DNA of 64,000 nt, from positions 186,001 through 250,000 of the forward strand of contig CAKOOM010000001.1 of the NCBI GenBank assembly GCA_934098395.1. The letters run 5' to 3'. Under the pieces are notes generated by a model, which was given only the letters and a program-made list of their open reading frames with translations, made no database searches and was not told the DNA's origin. The stretch is from an uncultured Bacilli bacterium. GTDB lineage: Bacteria > Bacillota_I > Bacilli_A > RF39 > UBA660. The position numbers were made by a program, and so were the translations under genes. This document shows, piece after piece, positions 46,094 to 55,446 of this stretch (position 1 is its first letter; the number at the start of each line of letters is the position of its first letter).

Positions 46094-46633
46094 ATGGATA
46101 AGAGTATAGATATACTTGGTAATATAGTTAATTTTTTGCTTGTAGCATTGATATTCTTAGCAGTATTAGCAATTACTTTTAAAATAACTTTAAAGAATTA
46201 TAATGTTAAGACTAGTAAGATAAAATTTTATGGATTATTTCTTGGAATGAATAATAATTCAATATTAGCTTTTAGTTTAATTACTTTAAATTATTTATTT
46301 TTGATATGGTGTACTGCAACGTTTTCTGGAATGAATATTGTGTATTTTGTAATTATGGTAGTATTTATGCTACTGGCAGATATATTAATAAAAGATTATA
46401 AAAGAATACTAATAGACTTTTTGTTTTGTTTGATTAATTCGTTGTGTATTTATGTTACAAGTATGCTATACGAGTATTTAACTGATAAATATACGACCGT
46501 GTTCTTATTGATAGTACTTGGATTAGTTATTATATTTGTATTTTTATACTTTACTTATATTACATTTAAGTTGCTTAATAATATAGTTTTAAAACAGGAG
46601 AATTTGCAAAAAAAGTCTTATAAAAAACTATAA
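46094..46633 (+). CDS. Five-helix membrane protein of the F1-like ATPase operon
   Basis: A 179-residue protein with five clear membrane helices (about 8-30, 53-76, 79-98, 103-128 and 134-158) and a basic C-terminus. No family is recognised. It is not recognisably subunit a: no helix holds the central Arg that faces the c ring. It sits between the epsilon-like and gamma-like genes, a single base from the former. It may be the stator element that replaces subunit a, or link the motor to the surface proteins. Both ideas are inference. Confidence 0.7.
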   Translation: MDKSIDILGNIVNFLLVALIFLAVLAITFKITLKNYNVKTSKIKFYGLFLGMNNNSILAFSLITLNYLFLIWCTATFSGMNIVYFVIMVVFMLLADILIKDYKRILIDFLFCLINSLCIYVTSMLYEYLTDKYTTVFLLIVLGLVIIFVFLYFTYITFKLLNNIVLKQENLQKKSYKKL

Positions 46634-46646
46634 GGGGTGATTACTT

Positions 46647-47411
46647 ATGAAAATTAAAAATGTTGTTAAAGTAATGAACTTTCAAGCACTTCTTAGAATG
46701 GATAAAGCTTTAAAAGAAGCTGATAAGTATAGAGATGTTGGAAAAGAAATTACAGATATACTTAGTAGAATTATGTATAATAAGAATTTAATTTTAGATA
46801 AGAAGATATTGATTCCGGATCAAGATAAACCAAAACTTAATATATATATAGCTAATGATTATGGATTTTGTGGTAATTTTAATGCAGCGGTTGGTAGACA
46901 AATTAGAAAAGATACGGATTGTTATAAAATAATTATTGGTAAGAAAATTACTTGTAATGATGATAAGGTATTATTAAAAATGGATAAAGATGACTTTTTT
47001 AAGAGATTTGTTGAAATAGAAGAATGCGTTGAAAATGCTGTTAATTCGATGAATTATAGTCAGATAAATGTATACTACAATCATTATTATTCACTAACTT
47101 CGTTTGAATTTGTTAAGATTCAGTTATTCCCTGTAGAATTTAAGGGGGAATATTATGAGGGTGAAGATTTTGTTACTGAGACTGATATAAATAGAGTATT
47201 GGGTAGTTTGATGACTTTTTATATATGTTATCAACTTAGAATGTGTGAAAGTATTTCTTTTGCGGCTGAAAATGTTTTGCGAAGTCAAATAACATCTTCA
47301 GCTTTAGATAAGATAAAAGAGAGGGAAGAAGAAATGAGGCATGAAGAAATTAAGTTGAGAAAAGAAAAAAGTATATTAAAGAGTGTAGAAAATTTTAAAA
47401 AGATTATGTAA
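46647..47411 (+). CDS. F1-like gamma subunit
   Basis: A 254-residue protein. The N-terminal helix (KIKNVVKVMNFQALLRMDKA) and the C-terminal helix (about 205-254) frame a Rossmann-like middle domain. The family motif is YGFCGNFN (about residues 72-79; usual GLCGxFN). The C-terminal segment has CESISFAAENVLRSQITSSA where ordinary gamma has SEHAARMxAMxxA. The product would be the rotating shaft in the alpha3beta3 core. GGGGTGAT precedes the ATG. It lies after epsilon instead of between alpha and beta, unlike ordinary operons. Confidence 0.8.
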   Translation: MKIKNVVKVMNFQALLRMDKALKEADKYRDVGKEITDILSRIMYNKNLILDKKILIPDQDKPKLNIYIANDYGFCGNFNAAVGRQIRKDTDCYKIIIGKKITCNDDKVLLKMDKDDFFKRFVEIEECVENAVNSMNYSQINVYYNHYYSLTSFEFVKIQLFPVEFKGEYYEGEDFVTETDINRVLGSLMTFYICYQLRMCESISFAAENVLRSQITSSALDKIKEREEEMRHEEIKLRKEKSILKSVENFKKIM

Positions 47412-47426
47412 TATGGAGGTGATTTT

Positions 47427-49184
47427 ATGATAAAACAGAGTATTGGTGATAGCGATTCGATACTTCTTAAAAAGTTTAAAATACTTAGAACTAGTATAAT
47501 GCTTGGTAATTATAGAAATAGAGAAAGTATTATGAAGGAGTATGAAGAGACAGCTAGGGAAATTGATAAAATAAATAAAAGTGTTTATGAGGAATTATTA
47601 GCTAGTAAGATGTATACGACTACGAGTTTAGAAGAGGAACAGACTAGACTTAAGGAATTAATAGACTTTATTGAAAAGAGAATTAAAGAGAGAAATGATT
47701 TTATTGATGATTATATTAAAATTACTTCTAATTTTTTAGATGGTCTTGATAAAGTATCTTTAGAAGATGAACTACCAGATTATAAAAATAGAGTTGGTAA
47801 TATAGATGAGTATTTATCTAATGTTGCTAGAATTAAGGAAATAGATGATGAATTAAAGAAATTAAGGGATGAACTTAAGGAAAAGTATGATAATAAAGCT
47901 AATAATGAAATCATTAATTCTAAATTAGAAGAGGAATTAATAGAAGAATTTAATAAGATTATAGCTAGAGATGGGTATTATTCAGGATTAAATTATACGG
48001 ATATAGATGAAGAGATTGGTAAAATAGATTTATTACTTAAAGATAAGAAAGATGTTATGGATACGTTTACTTCTTCATATCAAGCTTTAGCTTCTGTCGG
48101 TATAAGTGGTGCTGAGAGAGAAGAATATTTATCTTATGTACAGGATTCGAGACTGGACTATTATCAAGAAAAAGAAAAGAAATATATATTAGAAATATAT
48201 AAAGCTGTTTTAGATAAAGAAAGTGATTATGATAAATTATATGAAAAGAGATTATATATTGATGGTATTATTAATGATAGGGAAGAGTGTAGACGAGAAC
48301 TTGAAATAAATTCGAGAGATATGATAGAGTATTTTGTTGATTTATGTAGGGAACAGTTTAGTATAATTAAATCTCAAAAGTTTAATATAGAGAGTATTGA
48401 TAAAATAATATTAGAGATAGCTAATAAAGAGGAAGAATTAGAAAAATTAGAACATGCTAATCAAAGAGATGAGATAGTATCTTTGTTAGAGGAATTTTCA
48501 GTAGATAATTATGTTGCTCCGAAGATAGAAATGCCTAAGGAGAGAGAAGTTGTTATTGAAAACGATAGTATTGATAATACACCAAAACCAGCAAATATGG
48601 TTATAAAAGTAACGGAACCGGTAAATATTAATGTTAAGAATGCTGCTGATACGGCTAAGTTGGTAATGAAAAAGGTAGTTATTGTTTTAGAACCTAAGAA
48701 GTTTAATGGTAAGAAGAATAAATTGAAGGAAGCTGAAAAGGAACTTGAAGAGGCTAAAAAGAAAGAATTAGAAAATAAAGAACTTGAAAAAGAAAAAGCT
48801 ATTAAAGATACTGATGTAAGTCTTGATAGTGATAATTTGTTTAATGATAATTCATTAAATATAAATAATAATAATGAAGAAATTGTTATACCTACGGAAA
48901 TAAAGATAGAGGAACCTAAGGAAGAGACTATTGATTTGTTTAAGGAAACTGATCCATTTTTAGATGATAATCAGTTTGAGATTAATAGTGGTAATAAGAT
49001 AGATGATAATCTTGGTATAGACATGCCAGTAATTAAAAATATTGGTACAGTTAAGCCAAATAATGTGTTGTCAAAGATAGAGGATGTTACTAAGGAAAAT
49101 GATGATATTATTTTACCAACAATGGGTCTTAGTAACAATGAAAAAGAGGGGGTTCCAATAGTATCAGAAAATTATATTAATTAA
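47427..49184 (+). CDS. Long coiled-coil protein, last gene of the F1-like ATPase operon
   Basis: A 585-residue soluble protein without signal or membrane segment. Residues about 1-380 are Glu/Lys-rich and helical, with strong coiled-coil stretches (e.g. SLEEEQTRLKELIDFIEKRI and EIANKEEELEKLEHANQRDE). Residues about 385-585 are low-complexity and acidic, with short conserved-looking motifs. No domain is recognised. GGAGGTGAT precedes the ATG, 15 bases after the gamma-like gene. Its place in the operon suggests a cytosolic scaffold tying ATPase units together or to the cytoskeleton (inference). Confidence 0.72.
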   Translation: MIKQSIGDSDSILLKKFKILRTSIMLGNYRNRESIMKEYEETAREIDKINKSVYEELLASKMYTTTSLEEEQTRLKELIDFIEKRIKERNDFIDDYIKITSNFLDGLDKVSLEDELPDYKNRVGNIDEYLSNVARIKEIDDELKKLRDELKEKYDNKANNEIINSKLEEELIEEFNKIIARDGYYSGLNYTDIDEEIGKIDLLLKDKKDVMDTFTSSYQALASVGISGAEREEYLSYVQDSRLDYYQEKEKKYILEIYKAVLDKESDYDKLYEKRLYIDGIINDREECRRELEINSRDMIEYFVDLCREQFSIIKSQKFNIESIDKIILEIANKEEELEKLEHANQRDEIVSLLEEFSVDNYVAPKIEMPKEREVVIENDSIDNTPKPANMVIKVTEPVNINVKNAADTAKLVMKKVVIVLEPKKFNGKKNKLKEAEKELEEAKKKELENKELEKEKAIKDTDVSLDSDNLFNDNSLNINNNNEEIVIPTEIKIEEPKEETIDLFKETDPFLDDNQFEINSGNKIDDNLGIDMPVIKNIGTVKPNNVLSKIEDVTKENDDIILPTMGLSNNEKEGVPIVSENYIN

Positions 49185-49207
49185 TGTATAAGTTTATGTA
49201 AAAGCTA

Positions 49208-49236
49208 TTGCAAAAATGAAAAAAGTTTGTTATTAT
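49208..49236 (+). promoter_or_regulatory. Promoter of the TasA/camelysin-like gene
   Basis: TTGCAA (49208-49213), 17 bases, extended -10 TGtTATTAT (49231-49236), followed by the strong ribosome site AGAGGAGGAAAG. Confidence 0.6.
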
Positions 49237-49263
49237 TAGTATAGTAGAGGAGGAAAGTAAATA

Positions 49264-49980
49264 ATGAATAACAATAATAATGGAAAAGGAATATTTTATG
49301 GAGTTATTGGTGTAGCTACTTTAGTAGTAGCAATAATTGGTGCAACATTCGCATATTTCGCTGCAAGTACAAATTCAGCAAATAATGCTGTGTCTGCTGC
49401 ATCATCTACAGTTAGTGCATTACAATTAAATGAGGTAAAGGATGGTATTAAAGCTAACTTAATTCCTATTGATGAGACTAATGCAAAATTCCCATCAGTA
49501 GTAGGGTTAACGGAGAATAGTTGTAAAGATGATAATAAAAATAATATTTGTAGTACTTATCAATTTACAGTTACAAATCCAAATGAACAGGCTCAACAAG
49601 TATACTTTTATTTAGAGCCATCAAGTAATACATTTACAAATTTACATTACACAATATTTAAAGGAACTCCAACAACTTATAATGTTAAAGGTGAACAAGT
49701 AACTGATGGTGGAGCTGCTGCAAACGGTGCTGTAGTTGTTGCTGATACACAATTAACACTTAATAGTACTACAAGAATTTCTTTAGATAATTTAAGTCAA
49801 TTATTACCTGCTAAAGGAAGTGCTACATATACAATTGTATTATGGATTCATGAAACTGGAGCAGATCAAACTACAACTGATGCTGGTAAATCATTTGCTG
49901 GTGGTGTAAGAATTTCTACTGGTGTTCTTGGTGATGATGGAAACGCTACTAGTGGTGTTACTGGTATATTGGCTGCTTAA
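49264..49980 (+). CDS. TasA/camelysin-like secreted surface protein
   Basis: A 238-residue protein. A polar N-terminus (MNNNNNGKG) is followed by one hydrophobic segment (about 10-32, with GATFAYFAAS) typical of signal peptides cut by SipW-type peptidases. The mature part is Ala, Thr, Ser and Asn-rich with a beta-sandwich-like pattern (YQFTVTNPNEQAQQVYFYLE). That is the layout of TasA/camelysin-type fibre or matrix proteins. It has its own promoter, a very strong ribosome site and its own terminator, so it is probably abundant. No SipW gene lies nearby. A pilin-like protein is an alternative. Confidence 0.7.
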   Translation: MNNNNNGKGIFYGVIGVATLVVAIIGATFAYFAASTNSANNAVSAASSTVSALQLNEVKDGIKANLIPIDETNAKFPSVVGLTENSCKDDNKNNICSTYQFTVTNPNEQAQQVYFYLEPSSNTFTNLHYTIFKGTPTTYNVKGEQVTDGGAAANGAVVVADTQLTLNSTTRISLDNLSQLLPAKGSATYTIVLWIHETGADQTTTDAGKSFAGGVRISTGVLGDDGNATSGVTGILAA

Positions 49981-50001
49981 TATTAAAATATTCCAAAATA
50001 T

Positions 50002-50030
50002 AAAAAACAAGGATAACTTGTTTTTTTTAA
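50002..50030 (+). terminator. Intrinsic terminator after the TasA-like gene
   Basis: AAAAAACAAG (50002-50011) pairs with CTTGTTTTTT (50017-50026). Confidence 0.8.
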
Positions 50031-50037
50031 TTCATAA

Positions 50038-50046
50038 TGTTATAAT
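50038..50046 (+). promoter_or_regulatory. Extended -10 of the gene at 50065
   Basis: TGtTATAAT, with the -10 at 50041-50046, just after the terminator. Confidence 0.5.
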
Positions 50047-50064
50047 ACGTCGTGAGGAACTAGT

Positions 50065-51210
50065 ATGAAAAAATTATATTATGAAATAAAGGATAGTTAT
50101 AAACAATATGATTATGTTACTACACTAGAAAAAATAGAAAAATATTTATCTATACCAGGTATTGGGGTAGATGGATCATTACTTTTATACTATATGAATA
50201 CAATGTGTCGTCTTGGAAGAGTAGACGATGGTTATAAGATTTATAAAATATTAGATAAGTATTATGGTGGATATTCTAATTGGAAACTAATATTTGCTAA
50301 TAAATGTTATGCTAATGATAGGTTTGATTTGTTAGAAAAGATATTTAGTAATACTAGCAATAATAATGTTGATTTGGAATATTTATGGATTAAAGCTCTT
50401 TTTATGTACGGTGAATATGACAAATGTTTATGTGAATTAGATAAATTTTTTCAAAAACATGAAAATGATCAAATATCTTTGCTTGTTATTAGCAAGATAG
50501 ATAGAATTAGAAATTTACTTCAGTATAGAGATAATGGTAATAATTTCGTTCATACGATGTATAGTAATTTCTTGAAAGAGGGAAATGTACTTCAAGGTGG
50601 AGATATTGTTTATTTTAATAAGTTTATGTCTGATTATGAACAAGAAAATGGCGTTTATAAAGCATATATTGTTTATAAGGTAGTCGATGATATGGTTTAT
50701 GCTTTTTCTACATCAAATAAATATGATGATAGGGTGTTTAATTGTCGTAAATATTTAAATATTGGTAGTAAATTATCTTTTTCAGGTGATGTGGTTAAGA
50801 CTGAACTTAGCAGTGTTATGGAAGTAAAAGAAAGATTAAGTCAAGATGATTTTATGAAAGTATGTAGATATATATATAATAAAATACATATCACTGGTGT
50901 AATTTATAATGATAATGTTTTAGATTTTTTGAACGATTATAGTATTGATAATAGTAATGTTAAAGTAAGAGATGTTTTGATATATATAAATAATAGGCAG
51001 AAAAAGTATTATTACTTAATAGATATTATAGATGATAAATATAAAGTTGTTTCATTAAATAGAAATGATATGGGACTTTATGTTGAAACTGGGGAAATTG
51101 AATATATAGATAGAAATATTTTAGTATATGATAATTTTAGTGTTAGTAGTTTTTGTAGAAAAAAACTTTATTATGATATGAGGAATAAGATATTAAAAAA
51201 AGAACAGTAA
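50065..51210 (+). CDS. Hypothetical protein with TPR-like N-terminal half
   Basis: A 381-residue soluble protein. The first half is helical with TPR-like spacing (YYMNTMCRLGRVDDGYKIYK and ALFMYGEYDKCLCELDKFFQ). The second half is mixed alpha/beta, with three similar motifs built around a Tyr/Asp-rich strand. No family is recognised. It stands between terminators and starts with GAGGAA before the ATG. It has no signal peptide, so it is likely cytosolic. The function is unknown. Confidence 0.65.
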   Translation: MKKLYYEIKDSYKQYDYVTTLEKIEKYLSIPGIGVDGSLLLYYMNTMCRLGRVDDGYKIYKILDKYYGGYSNWKLIFANKCYANDRFDLLEKIFSNTSNNNVDLEYLWIKALFMYGEYDKCLCELDKFFQKHENDQISLLVISKIDRIRNLLQYRDNGNNFVHTMYSNFLKEGNVLQGGDIVYFNKFMSDYEQENGVYKAYIVYKVVDDMVYAFSTSNKYDDRVFNCRKYLNIGSKLSFSGDVVKTELSSVMEVKERLSQDDFMKVCRYIYNKIHITGVIYNDNVLDFLNDYSIDNSNVKVRDVLIYINNRQKKYYYLIDIIDDKYKVVSLNRNDMGLYVETGEIEYIDRNILVYDNFSVSSFCRKKLYYDMRNKILKKEQ

Positions 51211-51237
51211 ATAAAATAAATAATTTACTGTTTTTTG
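51204..51237 (+). terminator. Intrinsic terminator overlapping the end of the 50065 gene
   Basis: ACAGTAAAT (51204-51212) pairs with ATTTACTGT (51223-51231), then Ts. Confidence 0.75.
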
Positions 51238-51284
51238 TAGTAAAAAAATATTATTTCTTTAATAATAATATTGAAGGAGTAAAT

Positions 51285-51965
51285 ATGATTGAATTTAAAA
51301 ATATTCCTAGAGAAGATAAGCCTAGAGAAAGATTATATTATTATGGAAGTGAATGTCTTACGAATGCAGAACTGATATCTATTATAATAAAGACCGGTAG
51401 TAAAAATAATAGTGTATTGGAGGTAGCTTTAAAATTATTGGAAACTATTAAGAATATAGATAAGTTAAAAGATATAGGGATTAATAGTTTAATGAAAATT
51501 GATGGTATAGGAATGGTTAAAGCTATTGAACTTAAGGCTGCTTTAGAACTTGGAAGAAGAGTATATAGTAATAATAATGTTATAGATAAGATTAATTTAA
51601 ATAATTCAAATAGTATATATGAATATTTTTTAAATGAATTTAGAGATAAAAAGCAAGAATATTTTTACTGTATATATGTTGATACGAAAGGAAAATATAT
51701 AGATAAGAAATGTTTATTTATAGGAACAATTAATAATTCAGTAGTTCATCCGAGAGAAGTATTTAAAGAAGCATATTTATTATCTGCAAGTGGGATAATA
51801 TGTATTCATAATCATCCTTCAGGAGATGTTAATCCGAGTAGAGAGGATAAAGTTATTACTTTAAAATTAAAAGAAATAGGATTGATACATGGAATAAAGA
51901 TTATAGATCATATTATTATAGGTAGTAATAGTTATTTTAGTTTTTTTGATAATGATATGTTATAA
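51285..51965 (+). CDS. radC: RadC/JAB-domain protein
   Basis: A 226-residue protein of normal RadC length. The N-terminal helix-hairpin-helix part has SLMKIDGIGMVKAIELKAALE, and the C-terminal JAB/MPN+ domain carries the zinc motif HNHPSGDVNPSRED (about residues 178-191) preceded by a conserved Glu. RadC was named for DNA repair, but its real activity is not settled. GAAGGAG precedes the ATG. It is flanked by unrelated genes with no clear operon. Confidence 0.92.
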   Translation: MIEFKNIPREDKPRERLYYYGSECLTNAELISIIIKTGSKNNSVLEVALKLLETIKNIDKLKDIGINSLMKIDGIGMVKAIELKAALELGRRVYSNNNVIDKINLNNSNSIYEYFLNEFRDKKQEYFYCIYVDTKGKYIDKKCLFIGTINNSVVHPREVFKEAYLLSASGIICIHNHPSGDVNPSREDKVITLKLKEIGLIHGIKIIDHIIIGSNSYFSFFDNDML

Positions 51966-52044
51966 GTGTAATATTTTTTTAACTTTGTGGATATTATTTA
52001 CTTTTTTTAACAAATTTTGTACAATTAAAATGGAGGTATAAGAT

Positions 52045-52755
52045 ATGGCTACGGTACATATAGAAAGTAATTATGATGATATAGCAGACATTGTTTTAAT
52101 GCCTGGTGATCCGAAAAGAAGTGAATATATAGCAAAAAAATATTTAAAAAATTATAAATTGGTTAATTCAGTGAGAGGAATGCTTGCGTATACAGGATAT
52201 TACAAAGATAAGCTTATTACTGTTTTTCCATCTGGTATGGGAAATCCGAGTATGGGAATATATTCATATGAATTATTTAAAGATTATGGTGTTAATAATA
52301 TTATAAGAATAGGATCTTGTGGAGGATATTCGGAGAGGTTAAAATTAAGAGATGTTATCTTGGTAAATGGTAGTTATAGTGATAGTAATTATGCGAAAGC
52401 TATGGGTGGTTATAAAGATAAATTAATTGATAGTAATTTATCTTTGAATAATATAATTGCTAGTACTGCTAAGGAATTAAATAAAAAGATTGTAAAGGGA
52501 AATGTTTTTTGTAGTGATGCTTTTTATGAAGTGAATTATGACTATAAAAAGAGAAGTGCTGATAAGAATGTGTTAGGAATAGAGATGGAGACTTTCGCTT
52601 TGTTTTCTAATGCTAAAAAGTTTGATAAAAGAGCAACGGCATTATTAACGGTGTCTGATTTGTTTTTTTCTGATGATAAGTTAAGTAGTATGGAACGTGA
52701 GAAAGAACTTGATGATATGATAATATTAGCATTAGAAAGTTGTTTAAAATTATAG
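52045..52755 (+). CDS. deoD: Purine-nucleoside phosphorylase DeoD type
   Basis: A 236-residue hexameric-type PNP. It has the phosphate and ribose site stretches MPGDPKRSEYIA, FPSGMGNPSMGIYSYEL, RIGSCGGYSERLKLRDVI, GIEMETFALF and LTVSDLFFSDD (Asp near residue 205 as general acid). It splits purine (deoxy)nucleosides with phosphate to the free base and (deoxy)ribose-1-phosphate. TGGAGGT precedes the ATG. The DeoD form normally prefers both 6-oxo and 6-amino purines. Confidence 0.94.
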   Translation: MATVHIESNYDDIADIVLMPGDPKRSEYIAKKYLKNYKLVNSVRGMLAYTGYYKDKLITVFPSGMGNPSMGIYSYELFKDYGVNNIIRIGSCGGYSERLKLRDVILVNGSYSDSNYAKAMGGYKDKLIDSNLSLNNIIASTAKELNKKIVKGNVFCSDAFYEVNYDYKKRSADKNVLGIEMETFALFSNAKKFDKRATALLTVSDLFFSDDKLSSMEREKELDDMIILALESCLKL

Positions 52756-52789
52756 AAACTGTAAATAATATTAGGGAGAGGTGAGAGGA

Positions 52790-54043
52790 TTGGAATACAC
52801 AAGTTATGATATGAATGCATATAAATTGCATATTATTAATACGGATAAGTTTAAAACAATAACTGTAAGTGTTGCTTTTAGAAGAAAGATAGTTAAGGAA
52901 GAGATTACTATAAGAAATTTAATTAGAGAATTAGCTATAAATTCATCTTTTAACTATCCGACCGAGAGAAGTTTAATAATTGAAACAGAACGATTATATG
53001 ATCTTAAGTTAATGACTTCAAATTATAGAATAGGTAATGATGCAATATTTACTTTTAAAACGAGATTTTTAAATGAAGAATATACTGAAGAGGGAATGAA
53101 TGAGGAGTCAATTAGATTCTTTCTTGATTTGATATTTAATCCAAGACTTGATAATGAAATAGATAAATGTAAAAAGAAGGTAGAGAAGAGTATCAAGTCG
53201 TTAAGTGATAATAAAGTTAAGTATTCTTTGTTTAAATTGCTTTTTAGTACTGGTGATATGCCATATGCTTATAACAGTTATGGATATATAGATGAACTTG
53301 ATAAGATAGAAGCTGATGATATAAAGAAATATTATGATAGTATGTTAAAAGATGACTTGGTTGATGTGTATGTTGTAGGTAATGTTAATTGTGAAGAAAT
53401 AAAAAATATTTTTAGAGAGTATTTTAAAGTTACTACATTTCATAAAAATAATCCATCAATAATAGCTCCAGAGTTAAATAATGTTAGAAAAGTTTTAGAA
53501 TTATCTGAGACTGAAGATGTTAATCAAAGTCAATTAACTATTTTGTATAATATTAATGGTCTTAGTGATTATGAAAGAAAATATGTTTTACCAGTATATG
53601 GAGAAATGCTTGGAGGAAGTTCTAATTCAATACTGTTTGAAGCGGTAAGAGAGAAGAACTCTTATGCATACTATGTAAATACTATTGTTAAATCTTATGA
53701 TAATATAATGATGATTTATGCAGGAATAGAAAGTGGTAATAGTAAAAATGTTAGAAAAATAATAGATAAATGTATGAAAAGTATTAGTAAAGGTAAGATT
53801 GATGAAGAAAAGCTAGAAGATGCTAAAAAAACAATTATTTCTTCAATTAAGGCCAGTTTAGATAATCCAATGGGAATTATTGGTAATTATTATGCAAAGG
53901 AACTAGTTAATTCTCTTGATACTGAAGAGAGAATTAAAAAGGTAAGTGAAGTAAGTAGCGAGGATATTATTAAGGTTAGTAAAAAGATATCTATGCATAC
54001 AGTATTTGTATTGGAGGCAACAGATGAAAAAGATAACGATTAA
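52790..54043 (+). CDS. M16-family protein, inactive YmfF/YfmF-like partner
   Basis: The start is uncertain: TTG at 52790 follows GAGAGGTGA at 5 bases, GTG at 52781 and ATG at 52811 are alternatives. The 417-residue product has the M16 fold but lacks the HxxEH zinc motif. It has the partner-type features TERLYDLKLMTSNYRIGN and the inhibitory-type loop GEMLGGSSNSILFEAVREKN. In Bacillus this protein pairs with a zinc-bearing M16 subunit and is linked to EF-P modification. The end overlaps its partner gene by 20 bases. Confidence 0.85.
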   Translation: MEYTSYDMNAYKLHIINTDKFKTITVSVAFRRKIVKEEITIRNLIRELAINSSFNYPTERSLIIETERLYDLKLMTSNYRIGNDAIFTFKTRFLNEEYTEEGMNEESIRFFLDLIFNPRLDNEIDKCKKKVEKSIKSLSDNKVKYSLFKLLFSTGDMPYAYNSYGYIDELDKIEADDIKKYYDSMLKDDLVDVYVVGNVNCEEIKNIFREYFKVTTFHKNNPSIIAPELNNVRKVLELSETEDVNQSQLTILYNINGLSDYERKYVLPVYGEMLGGSSNSILFEAVREKNSYAYYVNTIVKSYDNIMMIYAGIESGNSKNVRKIIDKCMKSISKGKIDEEKLEDAKKTIISSIKASLDNPMGIIGNYYAKELVNSLDTEERIKKVSEVSSEDIIKVSKKISMHTVFVLEATDEKDND

Positions 54044-55295
54044 TAAGATTAATGAAGATATTTATTATGAAAAATTAGATAATGGAATGGATGTTTATTT
54101 ATATATAAATAATAATATTCATAATAATTATGTTACTTTTACAACAAAGTATGGTTCTGTTTATAATGAATTTAAGTATAATAATAAAATGAAAAAAGTT
54201 CCTAATGGAATAGCACATTTTTTGGAACATAAGGTGTTTGTGCAAAAAGATGGATTACAACCGGAAGAATTTTATGCGAAGAGTGGAGCTATGACTAATG
54301 CTTATACGACATTTAAAAATACGACTTATTTATTTTCGGGTCCAGATAATATTTATGATAACATTAGTTATTTACTTGATTTTGTACAGGATTTGTATAT
54401 AACAGATGAAAATGTTGAGAGTGAAAAGGGAATTATTACTCAAGAGATAAATATGTGTAATGATAGACCAATGGATTTACTTTATGATAAAATTAGGGAG
54501 AATGCTATAAAAATTAATCCTTTTAAGGAAAGTATTATTGGTACTGTTGATGATATTAATAGTATTACGTGTGAAACATTAAGAGAATGTTATGATACTT
54601 TTTATAATCCAAGTAATATGTTTTTAGTAGTTAGTGGTAATTTTTCTAAAGAAGAAGCAATGAAAGTAATAAAAGAAAATCAAGAAAAGAAAGAATTTGT
54701 AAAAAAAGAAAATCCAGTACTAAAAAAGTACAAGGAACCTGATGAAATAGTTAAGGATTATGAAGAAGTAAAATGTAATACTAGTATTCCCAAAGTAGCT
54801 TATACGTTAAAAGTACCTGTTGATATAGTAGATATGGATAAGAGAAAATTAAGTATTTACTTATTTATTTTAAATAATTTGTTGTTTGGTGATACTTCTT
54901 TGTTTGATGAGAAAACTAAAAAGGATGGAATAATTACTAGTAGTTTATATGTTAATACATTAAATATTGATACGCATTTTATAATATCTTTAATTAATTC
55001 TTGTGATAAATATGAAGAATTGATTAAGAGAATAGATAATGAATTTAAAAATATAAATATTCGTGAAGATGAATTTGAAAGAAAGAAAAAAGTATTAATT
55101 AGTAATGAAATATTTAGTTATGAAAATATAGATATGGTTAATGAAATGATTATTGATAATGTTATTTTTGATAATAAAATAGAAAGTGATATTATATCTA
55201 TGATTGAATCTTTAAATATTGATGAATTAAGAGATATTATTAAAAAGATTAATTTTGATAATAAAAGTATTGTTGTTTTGAAAAAAGATGTTTAG
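54024..55295 (+). CDS. M16-family zinc peptidase, YmfH/YfmH-like
   Basis: The ATG at 54024 follows GGAGG at 6 bases. The 423-residue protein carries the inverted zinc motif HFLEH (about residues 59-63) in GIAHFLEHKVF. The downstream Glu ligand is in ENVESEKGIITQEINM (about residue 137). This is the active half of the two-subunit M16 protease, its partner being the 52790 product. The pair in Bacillus (YmfF/YmfH) matures 5-aminopentanol-modified EF-P, but efp is not in this window. Confidence 0.88.
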   Translation: MKKITINKINEDIYYEKLDNGMDVYLYINNNIHNNYVTFTTKYGSVYNEFKYNNKMKKVPNGIAHFLEHKVFVQKDGLQPEEFYAKSGAMTNAYTTFKNTTYLFSGPDNIYDNISYLLDFVQDLYITDENVESEKGIITQEINMCNDRPMDLLYDKIRENAIKINPFKESIIGTVDDINSITCETLRECYDTFYNPSNMFLVVSGNFSKEEAMKVIKENQEKKEFVKKENPVLKKYKEPDEIVKDYEEVKCNTSIPKVAYTLKVPVDIVDMDKRKLSIYLFILNNLLFGDTSLFDEKTKKDGIITSSLYVNTLNIDTHFIISLINSCDKYEELIKRIDNEFKNINIREDEFERKKKVLISNEIFSYENIDMVNEMIIDNVIFDNKIESDIISMIESLNIDELRDIIKKINFDNKSIVVLKKDV

Positions 55296-55318
55296 AAAGG
55301 GTAATACCTTTCTTTTTA
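55294..55318 (+). terminator. Intrinsic terminator after the M16 pair
   Basis: AGAAAGG (55294-55300) pairs with CCTTTCT (55307-55313), then Ts. Confidence 0.7.
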
Positions 55319-55350
55319 TTGTAATATTTTTATAATGGGTGATAATTTTG

Positions 55351-55379
55351 TTGAAATAAATTTAATTTTATGTTAATAT
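55351..55379 (+). promoter_or_regulatory. Promoter of rpsB-tsf
   Basis: TTGAAA (55351-55356), 17 bases, extended -10 TGtTAATAT (55374-55379). The leader that follows is about 100 bases. Confidence 0.55.
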
Positions 55380-55401
55380 AATTATGGCTTTTCAAAGAAA
55401 T

Positions 55402-55446
55402 AGCACAAGTGTTGATTTAAATATCTAGTGCCAGAAGGTGATATTT
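55402..55446 (+). promoter_or_regulatory. Structured rpsB leader, candidate autoregulatory site
   Basis: In the leader, GCACAAGTGT forms a small hairpin. AAATATC (55419-55425) pairs with GATATTT (55440-55446) around a 14-base loop. The rpsB start is 46 bases further on. In other bacteria S2 binds its own leader. Here that is inference. Confidence 0.4.
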
